The position numbers and the translations under genes are program-made. A model generated the notes under the pieces. The model saw only the letters and a program-made list of their open reading frames with translations. It did no database searches and was not told where the DNA came from. Of a stretch of 64,000 nt of DNA, positions 8,648 to 15,777 are shown in pieces; position 1 is the first letter of the stretch, and each line of letters begins with the position of its first letter. This DNA is from Herpetosiphon aurantiacus DSM 785 (GTDB taxonomy: Bacteria > Chloroflexota > Chloroflexia > Chloroflexales > Herpetosiphonaceae). Where the stretch lies: assembly GCA_000018565.1 (NCBI GenBank), contig CP000877.1, positions 1-64,000 on the forward strand, written 5' to 3'.

Positions 8648-9060
8648 GGACTTTCTCCTTCGGGCCGTCCGTGGGCCACGGCTTCGGCGGCCATGCGGCG
8701 CGGCGCAACCACCAACTGTCCGGCCTGGCGCACCCCCACGGCATGTTCGCGTTCTTCGATCACCCGATACCAGTCGCCTGCGTCAATCATGCGCGGTTTA
8801 ATCGCGCTCCGCAGATAAAAGAGCAGGGCCAACCACAGCCGCCGTCCCCACATCAAACCGCGTCGATTCAGCGACAACCCTAAGCCCAACGCCACCCCCA
8901 CCACACTCAGCAGCATCACGATGCCGCCTGTGCCCATGAGTTGGCCAACCCGACTGCCCATGAACCCACCAAGGATTGCTGACCCTACGTTTTTATATGT
9001 CAGTATCCAAAAAGCAGCCTCTTCGCCACGGCCTAAAAACTGTTCTAATTCGCGAGCCAT
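8644..9060 (-). CDS. VirB3/PrgI-like small membrane protein
   Basis: A 138-residue protein with two adjacent membrane segments (about residues 25-42 and 45-63) followed by a basic amphipathic stretch (RRGLMWGRRLWLALLFYLRS). That topology and its place directly before virB4, with a 4-base overlap, match VirB3/PrgI/TcpE-type subunits that partner VirB4. Sequence similarity alone would not settle the family. GGGAGGT precedes the ATG. Confidence 0.6.
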   Translation of the reverse strand: MARELEQFLGRGEEAAFWILTYKNVGSAILGGFMGSRVGQLMGTGGIVMLLSVVGVALGLGLSLNRRGLMWGRRLWLALLFYLRSAIKPRMIDAGDWYRVIEEREHAVGVRQAGQLVVAPRRMAAEAVAHGRPEGESP

Positions 9061-9075
9061 TGCGACCTCCCATGA

Positions 9076-9103
9076 TCAACGCGCCGCAGCTGCGGCGCGT
9101 TGA
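9076..9103. repeat. 28-bp perfect palindrome before virB3-like gene
   Basis: The 14-base arm TCAACGCGCCGCAG is followed at once by its exact reverse complement, centred between 9089 and 9090. It lies between the end of the pilin second exon (stop at 9125-9127) and the ribosome site of the next gene. It may be a processing or pausing hairpin that separates pilin and virB3 expression. Confidence 0.6.
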
Positions 9104-9124
9104 CGACAATGCACGATCCGTCGT

Positions 9125-9231
9125 TTAGCTCCCGAACGCGAACCCAACCAAGTCAGGGATGACACCCAAGCCGATAGCCGCAAACAGCACTTTGCGCATC
9201 ATCCCCTTATGTAGAGTAGGAGCATAGCGCC
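9125..9231 (-). CDS. Pilin-like gene, exon 2 (VirB2/TrbC type)
   Basis: This is the downstream part of the gene whose first exon is at 11719-11992. After removal of the intron the frame continues as RRYAPTLHKGMMRKVLFAAI and ends GFAFGS with TAA at 9125-9127. It supplies the second membrane helix (MMRKVLFAAIGLGVIPDLV) missing from exon 1, which is the normal place of the second helix in VirB2/TrbC pilins. The exons sum to 381 bases (127 codons), so the frame is intact after splicing. It has no start site of its own. Confidence 0.7.
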
Positions 9232-9308
9232 GTGCTGACTTTTCAGTCAGTCGATTTCTACACCCCCCTCCCCAAACCGGACATGCACCTTTCAGCGCAT
9301 CCGGCTTT
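9232..9308 (-). ncRNA. Group II intron domains V and VI
   Basis: On the minus strand, AGCCGGATGCGC-TGAAA-GGTGCATGTCCGGTTT (9308 to 9274) has the domain V layout: AGC triad, GAAA loop and closing stem. Domain VI follows, with CTGACT-GAAA-AGTCAG at about 9234-9249, ending in AC at 9233-9232. Confidence 0.8.
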
Positions 9309-9352
9309 CACGGACAACATTTCCTATCGTTCAGCCCCGTTGTTCCGTTGTT

Positions 9353-11116
9353 TCATCGTGGTTCTTTGCCATGCTTCCGAAGATGGCATGCGCGGCAAAG
9401 GCATTGGAGATTTTCCAATTTGTGCGCGGTTTGTCGCCGCGTGAAGCGTTTCAACGGTATCCGGTGGTCAATTTCTGCCGTGCTACGATGCACGCGTGTG
9501 CCGCAGTGTTGGCAGGTGTAGTTGCTCATCTGGAGTACCTCTTGTCGTATCTGTTCCCACGCCTTCCCATAGGCAGGGTTCGCGGGCCGTTCCGGATGGC
9601 TATTTCGCGCCAACAGCAGCGCTAAGCGTTTGCGTTGGTCGAGTTTTGCCCGGTCGGCTTTGCGGTACGGATGCAGTTGTGGGTGTAAGGCGACATATTC
9701 AATCGGCAGGAACGCCAAGCTCGTGACAATGTAGGCTCGCGTTTGGGCGGTGTTTGCCCATACGCCGTAATGGCCCCCTCGTCGATGTGCGTGTTTTCGG
9801 TTGAGACCGTCACGGTATCGTTTGCGATGGCTTCGGCAGTGTGTGCCAAAGTGCCGGACTCCCCGCCCGCGTCGCAGCCGGAACGTCGTTCGCATCACCC
9901 GCCACCAAATGTAGTGGTCGAGACTGCGAAACGTGGTTGAGCTGCTCACTCGTCGGTAATAGTGGCCCCATCCGGTGAGGTAGTGGTTCAACATTACGAT
10001 GCCCGCTTCGTCACTGTCCCGAAATCCTTTGCCGATGCGGTCTGCCGCCTCGCGTTTGAAGGTCGCAATCGCCTTCCGTGATGGGGTTATCCGTGTGCTG
10101 TCTTGGTATTTCCGGATGTGAAATCCAAGAAAGTCAAAGCCCTGTTCCACCGGCGTTATCAGCGTCTTTTCCGCTGATAATTCCAAGTGGAGGTGGTCAG
10201 CGAGAAACGTCGCGAGCGCGGTTTTCAAGGTGGTTGCCTCGGCGTGTGTGCCGTGGAGCAATACCACAAAGTCATCCGCGTAGCGGGTTATCTGACAGGG
10301 ATACCCCGTTCCGGCTTTCCGATGGTAATAGCGCTCTAGTGGGGTGTAGGTGTCCCATCGGTTGGCTACCCATTGGTCAAGCTCGTTCAGGTAGATGTTG
10401 GCCAGCAGTGGCGAGACAATTCCGCCCTGTGGCGTTCCGTCCTCCGTTACGCGCCACTGTCCATCGTCCATCACTCCGGCCTTGAGCATCTGGTGGATGA
10501 CCGTTATCAGGCGTTCATCCTTGATTGTCCGGCGTAGAATCCGGATTAAGGTGGTGTGATGAATTCGGTCAAAGCACGCGCGGATGTCTCCTTCTAGGGC
10601 CATCTGGTAGCCTCGTCGTCCGATCAGGTCGCGGAGTCGTACCACCGCGTGATGGGTTGCCCGATAGGGGCGAAATCCATAACTATGGCGATAAAACGTG
10701 CTTTCATAGATCGGGTCGAGGATCAGCCGTACCATCTCTTGCACCACCCGATCTTTGATCGTGGGAATACCGAGCGGTCGTTGCTGTCCATTGGCTTTGG
10801 GGATATACACCCGACGCACGGGAGCTGGCCGATACTGATGGGTTGTCAGGTCGTGCCAGATTTCCTGAACCAATGCCTGTTGTTCTGTATCCGTTGCGAT
10901 ATGCTTCTTGGTCATTCCGTCAATCCCTGCGGTGCGTGCTCCCGTGTTGGAAAGCACCCGATTGAGTGCCACCGTGGCGAGTCGCCGTGTCCGCATGAGA
11001 TTGAATACCCGATGAAAGGGTTGTTGGTTGAGACTTCGATGGGCTAACACTTCTTGCGTCTGATTGATCCAAGCGGTGAGCGCGGTTCCGCGCTCATCAA
11101 GTGGGGTCGTGTTCAT
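9353..11116 (-). CDS. ltrA: Group II intron reverse transcriptase/maturase with HNH endonuclease
   Basis: A 587-residue intron-encoded protein needed for splicing and retrohoming. Reverse transcriptase blocks run from about residue 60 to 350, including GIPTIKDRVVQ, GFRPYRATHHAV, PQGGIVSPLLANIYL and the catalytic YADD. The maturase (X/thumb) domain follows with a group II maturase segment around LNHYLTGWGHYYR. The C-terminal HNH endonuclease is at about 530-587 (CQHCG, EIDHRIPL, CLCRACHLRKHG). All key residues look intact, so the intron may be active. GAGGT precedes the ATG. Confidence 0.93.
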   Translation of the reverse strand: MNTTPLDERGTALTAWINQTQEVLAHRSLNQQPFHRVFNLMRTRRLATVALNRVLSNTGARTAGIDGMTKKHIATDTEQQALVQEIWHDLTTHQYRPAPVRRVYIPKANGQQRPLGIPTIKDRVVQEMVRLILDPIYESTFYRHSYGFRPYRATHHAVVRLRDLIGRRGYQMALEGDIRACFDRIHHTTLIRILRRTIKDERLITVIHQMLKAGVMDDGQWRVTEDGTPQGGIVSPLLANIYLNELDQWVANRWDTYTPLERYYHRKAGTGYPCQITRYADDFVVLLHGTHAEATTLKTALATFLADHLHLELSAEKTLITPVEQGFDFLGFHIRKYQDSTRITPSRKAIATFKREAADRIGKGFRDSDEAGIVMLNHYLTGWGHYYRRVSSSTTFRSLDHYIWWRVMRTTFRLRRGRGVRHFGTHCRSHRKRYRDGLNRKHAHRRGGHYGVWANTAQTRAYIVTSLAFLPIEYVALHPQLHPYRKADRAKLDQRKRLALLLARNSHPERPANPAYGKAWEQIRQEVLQMSNYTCQHCGTRVHRSTAEIDHRIPLKRFTRRQTAHKLENLQCLCRACHLRKHGKEPR

Positions 11117-11718
11117 AGGCGACTACCTCATTTTTTTTTTAAAATGAGGCCGACGGTCAGACGTGTTGTTGTCCCTAGCCCCCTTCGCCCTGTGGACGGT
11201 TTTCCCGTCCGCCATGGTGGGGTCGTTACCCCCACGACTACTACGGAGCCTCCGCCCTCCTACCACCACCTCAGCGTCAGCTACCCAGCCCTTTTCTCAG
11301 GGCGGGTGGTAGAAGTTCACACGTTCCAATGGTGCCGTCGTTGCAGACAATCCCGTAGGTGCTGGCTATACGCGGAAGTCATCTCCGGACTTATACCTCT
11401 GTAGCCACGGAGCCATCGATTGCTCGATGTCAGGTCGGGAAAGACAAGCCCGCCTGCTGGTCTTATGTCCCCCTATCCATCATCAGCGGGGGGTCTGGGC
11501 TAACCACGCTTGCGCCAATTCGCTCTCGCTCACCATAGGATGTCATTGAGGGTAGCCTGGCTTATTGGGATGATGGCATCCCGCACCAGTACGTTAGGGG
11601 CGGCTTCACACCCTCGGTTTGCTCGAACCGAACGCATGCGCCCCTTTCCCGCATCAACGTGAGGTCGTCAATGGTCTGTATTACAACAGACGGCGACACC
11701 ATTAGCCTCGTGTCGCAC

Positions 11719-11992
11719 TGTCGCGCGCCCAATCTGGGAGTACTGGCTCCGCGACGTAGCTGATAAAGACCAGCACCAGTGCCAAAACCGCCAACGGTCG
11801 CCCAATCGTGGTCAATTGCTCGGTAATATCCTCAATCTTGGCCTCAAGCTGGCCGACCTGATTGTGCGTCGCTTCATCGGCAACAACCGCGCTTCCGCCA
11901 ACAGGGGCGGCGTAACTGGCGGCCACGGGGCCAGCGAACACGGCCAACCCGAACACGATGATCGACAACAAACCATAGGCGAACGATTTCAT
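11719..11992 (-). CDS. Pilin-like gene, exon 1 (VirB2/TrbC type)
   Basis: Upstream exon of a 126-residue predicted conjugative pilin. It starts with a signal peptide (MKSFAYGLLSIIVFGLAVFA, then AASYAAP as a likely cleavage zone), a charged helix (NQVGQLEAKIEDITEQLTT) and the first membrane helix (PLAVLALVLVFISYV). Unspliced, the frame would run only into the intron and stop at 11702 after four wrong residues. Spliced to 9125-9231, it gains the second helix and a normal stop. GGAGG lies before the ATG. Position before VirB3-like and VirB4 genes supports a pilin or T4SS channel subunit. Confidence 0.72.
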
Positions 11993-12016
11993 GGGGGTTC
12001 CTCCACATACAATGAA

Positions 12017-12205
12017 TTAATCCTGTCCAACGCGACCTGTGGGGCGATAGCTCCACACCACCAACCCAACGGCCACTAGCGCCAGCCCACGGCTGACCAG
12101 CGTGGCATCCAACCCAACCAACCCGACCAACCCAACGCCAACACCACTGACCACCCCGATTCCCCACCACCACCCCTGATACCGGCTCCGTTGTTGTCGG
12201 TTCAT
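12017..12205 (-). CDS. 62-residue two-helix membrane protein
   Basis: A small protein with a Trp-rich start and two Gly/Val-rich membrane segments (GIGVVSGVGVGLVGLVGL and GLALVAVGLVVWSY), ending in a short charged tail. AGGAGG lies 6 bases before the ATG. It is packed between the sortase-like gene and the pilin gene on the same strand (gaps of 21 and 24 bases). No family is recognised; an accessory subunit of the transfer channel is plausible. Confidence 0.65.
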   Translation of the reverse strand: MNRQQRSRYQGWWWGIGVVSGVGVGLVGLVGLDATLVSRGLALVAVGLVVWSYRPTGRVGQD

Positions 12206-12226
12206 CGCGTTCCTCCTATGTATCGA

Positions 12227-13822
12227 CTAGGGCAGCGTAATGCGCCAACGCTGCTGCCCGATTTGGATTTCCAGTTGGGCAATATCCGGCACGTTTGCCA
12301 CCAGCCGCAGCTGCGTCGGCGTGCCTGGCGGAAGGACAATCGGCAAGCTGTCACTTGTGCCATCGAGCGGGACGGTGCGCCCGCCATGCCAGATGCTCAC
12401 CGCGTTCATGTCCACCGTCACGGGGTCGCTGCCCGTGGCCGTCAACACCGCCGTAATCGTGAAGCGGTGGCCATTGCCCAATGACTCCAGCCGCACGCTC
12501 GCAGGGTCAAGCGTGGTCACAAACGGGCGGCGGTCGGCTCCCACAGGCGCGGGCAGAATCGTCAGCGCCACCGCCACCGTTTCACCTGTTAAAGCGGTCG
12601 CTCGCCACAGCGCTTGGCCTCCGGCTTCGTTGACGAGATAGCGATAGGTCACGCGCCGCACGGCGTGCGCATCAATCGCATCGTGTTCGACCAGCACCCG
12701 CTCCGCTAAGACCCCATCGAGCACCAGCTGATCGGCCATCCCTTGGCTGGTCCAGACCTGTCCGGTCAGGTTTTCCACTTGTACCGTGATCGCCACCTCG
12801 GCATAGCCCACGGGGGTTGTGGTCGTTAGGGGTAGGGTCTGCACCGTTTGCACCGTGAGTCGCGCCATATCCGGCAAGGTCGCGGCCTGTCCTCGTTGCA
12901 GCACGGCACTGGTGTGGCTCGTCGGCTGGTAGGCCGCTTCGACCACCGTGCGCTCGTTTTGGCCGTCACCACACAGAATCAAGGTCATGCCTGCGCGGCG
13001 CTGATCCAGCACCTCCACTTCCTGTCTGCCGACCTGTCGCACCCGCACCACCGTGTACTCCCGCACGGCTCCGCTGGCGGGGCGCATCGTGATCACACTG
13101 CCACGGGTTAACCCCGCGACGGTGGATCGGGCACTCGGCGGCAGGCAAAACAGGTGATTAATGTAGGAACCATTCAGCCAAGCGGCGACCCCTTCCGGTA
13201 CGGCAGGTTCCCACACGCCGCCAAGCTCGCTGGCACTGGCCAACACCCGATACACATCAGGGCTAGCGCCATCATCACGGGCCAATTCCAGCGACGCGGG
13301 GTAGGCCACCGTCACGTCGCTGCCGCCGCTAAAGTCGGTCAAGGCCGTAGGCGTAACCAAGGCAAGCGTGGTGGTGATCGGCGTGGTCGTCGTGTCCAGC
13401 GCTTGCCCGTTTTCCTCGGCATCGCCGTCGCCGCTGGGCCAAAAGAACCACAGCAGCGGCACGAGCAGCACCGCCGCAATCGCCGCCCAGCGTTGGGGAG
13501 TCATCGCACCCGCGTCGCCACTCCGACTGCCACCCTTGGCGGGTTGGGCCAGGCGGGGGTCACTTTCCGGCGGAATCAAGGCATATTCGCCCTCACTGGT
13601 TGGCACCATGCCCATGCCCGTGGGACTATCCCTGCCTTCGGCCTCGCGAATCAGGGCATCAACAAGTTCTTCTTCAATCTGGTCGGGATCGACCTCCATG
13701 CCACCGCGCCGACTGGCCGCCTGCATCGCAGCATACAAACGCTCTTGGTAAAACGACTGAAATGTGGCCCGTTCATCGGCGGGAATCTCCGCCAACAGGG
13801 CTTCGATTTGATGCTCACTCAT
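12227..13822 (-). CDS. Membrane-anchored protein with sortase-like core
   Basis: A 531-residue protein with an acidic cytoplasmic head (MSEHQIEALLAEIPADER), one membrane helix at about 112-129 (AAIAAVLLVPLLWFFWP), a Thr-rich linker and a large outside part. Around residues 210-310 a segment resembles a sortase: an NGSYINH stretch, LTRGSVITM, YTVVRVRQV, then TLILCGD where sortases have TLxTC, and an Arg (NERTVV) downstream. His, Cys and Arg are thus all present. The C-terminal half has repeated beta-type segments. If active, it would attach surface proteins of this operon. The sortase reading is tentative. Confidence 0.6.
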   Translation of the reverse strand: MSEHQIEALLAEIPADERATFQSFYQERLYAAMQAASRRGGMEVDPDQIEEELVDALIREAEGRDSPTGMGMVPTSEGEYALIPPESDPRLAQPAKGGSRSGDAGAMTPQRWAAIAAVLLVPLLWFFWPSGDGDAEENGQALDTTTTPITTTLALVTPTALTDFSGGSDVTVAYPASLELARDDGASPDVYRVLASASELGGVWEPAVPEGVAAWLNGSYINHLFCLPPSARSTVAGLTRGSVITMRPASGAVREYTVVRVRQVGRQEVEVLDQRRAGMTLILCGDGQNERTVVEAAYQPTSHTSAVLQRGQAATLPDMARLTVQTVQTLPLTTTTPVGYAEVAITVQVENLTGQVWTSQGMADQLVLDGVLAERVLVEHDAIDAHAVRRVTYRYLVNEAGGQALWRATALTGETVAVALTILPAPVGADRRPFVTTLDPASVRLESLGNGHRFTITAVLTATGSDPVTVDMNAVSIWHGGRTVPLDGTSDSLPIVLPPGTPTQLRLVANVPDIAQLEIQIGQQRWRITLP

Positions 13823-13829
13823 AGAATCC

Positions 13830-15752
13830 TCACGGTAAGAGCGCGGGTAGTGGGGTCACGGTGGACACCATGATCGGCTTGACCTGCGGCATGCGGGCGG
13901 ATACCCGTTGGGTCGCATCGAAGCTCGGCATGCTCACAATCAGCATGGCGGTGTCGTGCACCCGCACGCTCATCGCTGCCCGTCCACTGGGGTCGGTCAC
14001 GGCTTGGGCGAGGATGGTTCCGCTCTGCTCGTCAGTCACGTAGACCGTCACACCTGCCACCCCTTCGTCGATGTCACAGCTTTTATTGGCATGCACCCCG
14101 TCGTAACAGACCACGACACTGAGGGGCACGAGGATGGTCGGCTGCGCCGTGGGTTGGGCCGCTTGCGCGATCGGGATTTCTTCAATCTGAATCCCTGCCA
14201 AGGGCGTATCGCGCTCGCTCATCGTTGGTTGCGGCGCGGCAGGCTGGGGCTGCGGATTGCTACCACTCGGAACACCGCCCATGCCATCACCACCGTTGCT
14301 TGGGACGCTACCGCCTGCCGTGCCGCCTGTGCCCATGGGGATCGCCGTGGCCGTGGGCGTGGCCGTGGTCGGTAGCCAACGGTCAACCCTGAGCGTGTAC
14401 GAGCGTTCGTTCAGCGGTGGGGCCAACCGTCCAACCTGGCCAATCAGCAGATAGGCATCCAACACGCCTGCCGCTTCCGGCACACAAAACAGCACTGTGC
14501 TGCCTGCCTCGTCGGGGGCTGCGTCGTCGTTGCCAGCCCACGGTGCGGCCATGTCGCGGTCGGGGCCATAGACAATTAAGTTGGTATCAACCCCTGCTGC
14601 AACCGTGGTGTTGGCCGAATAACACAGCCCGCCCTTCACACTGATCGTGAAAAAGTCGGGCACGGTGCAGCTATCCAGATCCAAATAGGTGTAGTCAGGA
14701 CAGCCAAAGGTCAAGCCCTCCACCGTGTCGCCAATCGGAATCAAGGCGGCGGTGTCCCACTGGTAGTTGCCGTGGTAGCTATCCCATGGGGCCGCTGCGG
14801 GCGAGGCTTCGGGTGGGGTGGTTGGCGCGGCGGTGGGAGCCATCATCAGCGCCACCTCCAAGCGATAGGTTTTGAAGGCTGGATGCGTCGGGGCGACGTT
14901 CCGCACTTCGAGCAGATAGGTTCCGGCTTCCGCGCGGATGGCCAGTGACGAACGTGGATCGGTTGGCCCAACATCGTCATTGCTCGCGACCTCGGCTCCA
15001 TCACGCGTGAGCAATCGCAGCTGGGTATCCAAGCCCACCGTCAGATAGGTATTAATGGTTAAGGTCAATCCGGCTTGGCTCGGCTTCACCTGCACCGCGA
15101 AATAATCCACATCCCCAAGCGGCCAAAACGAGAGTTTATCCAGCGTGATGGGCACACCCAACGGGGTGGCGCGACCTGCCTCATTGTTTGGCTCAGCACT
15201 ATCCGGCACTGGCTCAGCGCTGGGGAGGATGGGGGTCGGGGTCAGCCATGGCGTAGCCGTGAGCCACGGGGTTTCGGTCGCGCCGCTTGGACTCGTCGCC
15301 GTTACGCTTGGTTGACTGGTGGCGGTGGTCGTCGCGGTCGCCGTGGCTGCCGGAATCCCCACCGCCACCAGCTGCGCCGTTGCGCTGGCATTGGGCGCGG
15401 TGACATGGGCCGTTGCCACCGTTCCGGCGGGGGTCGCGGGGTCAAACGCCACCGCAAACACCCCGATCCATGGGCTGTCGCTCGTGCGGCACTGCCACTG
15501 GGCCGCGACACGGCGGCAATCGCTGGCCGAGGCCGTCACGGTCAAACTGAGGTCAAGGTCGAGCGTGATCAGCGTGGCCAACGGCACAGCGGCGGTGATC
15601 GTTAACGTCACGGCCTCACCGTGGCCTGCTTCGGACACATTGAATGCAACGGCCAGCGGCGTGGATGCGCGGGCGGTCGTCGTGAGCAGCACCAACCACA
15701 CGATCAGCAGCATGCTCATCGTGGGCCAGCGCCGCACAAGGGTGCGGGTCAT
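13830..15752 (-). CDS. Secreted surface protein with two PPC-type domains
   Basis: A 640-residue exported protein with an N-terminal signal (MSMLLIVWLVLLTTTARA). After an Ig-like start comes a Thr/Ala/Pro linker, then a PPC-like beta domain at about 180-310 (DSAEPNNEAGRATPLG, LGDVDYFAV, GTYLLEVRNV). A second diverged copy lies at about 330-470 (NYQWDTAALIPIGDTVEGL, DFFTISVKGG). A Gly/Ser/Pro-rich stretch and a Cna-B-like tail (GVAGVTVYVTDEQSGTIL) follow. PPC domains usually aid surface attachment or folding. It lies 7 bases before the sortase-like gene, and may be an adhesin of the mating apparatus. Confidence 0.7.
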   Translation of the reverse strand: MTRTLVRRWPTMSMLLIVWLVLLTTTARASTPLAVAFNVSEAGHGEAVTLTITAAVPLATLITLDLDLSLTVTASASDCRRVAAQWQCRTSDSPWIGVFAVAFDPATPAGTVATAHVTAPNASATAQLVAVGIPAATATATTTATSQPSVTATSPSGATETPWLTATPWLTPTPILPSAEPVPDSAEPNNEAGRATPLGVPITLDKLSFWPLGDVDYFAVQVKPSQAGLTLTINTYLTVGLDTQLRLLTRDGAEVASNDDVGPTDPRSSLAIRAEAGTYLLEVRNVAPTHPAFKTYRLEVALMMAPTAAPTTPPEASPAAAPWDSYHGNYQWDTAALIPIGDTVEGLTFGCPDYTYLDLDSCTVPDFFTISVKGGLCYSANTTVAAGVDTNLIVYGPDRDMAAPWAGNDDAAPDEAGSTVLFCVPEAAGVLDAYLLIGQVGRLAPPLNERSYTLRVDRWLPTTATPTATAIPMGTGGTAGGSVPSNGGDGMGGVPSGSNPQPQPAAPQPTMSERDTPLAGIQIEEIPIAQAAQPTAQPTILVPLSVVVCYDGVHANKSCDIDEGVAGVTVYVTDEQSGTILAQAVTDPSGRAAMSVRVHDTAMLIVSMPSFDATQRVSARMPQVKPIMVSTVTPLPALLP

Positions 15753-15777
15753 CGGCTATTCCTTTCTCAATCAGGGG

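Larger units (their letters stand above)
9232..11718 (-). mobile_element. Group II intron inserted in pilin-like gene
   Basis: A 2487-base group II intron. The 5' end GTGCGAC is at 11718, matching the GUGYG rule, and the 3' end AC is at 9232-9233 just after a domain VI-like hairpin. Domain V is recognisable at 9274-9308. The encoded maturase (9353-11116) sits in domain IV. About 600 bases of 5' RNA (domains I-III) precede the maturase; within it GTGTGAAGCCGCC resembles the conserved part of chloroplast-like introns. The boundaries were set by joining the exon frames, and they agree with the intron end rules independently. EBS/IBS pairing was not resolved. Confidence 0.82.

Noticed and set aside
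13154-13873. 239-codon plus-strand frame
   Set aside because: It is antisense to the sortase-like gene and His/Arg/Gly-rich, as expected for a shadow frame.
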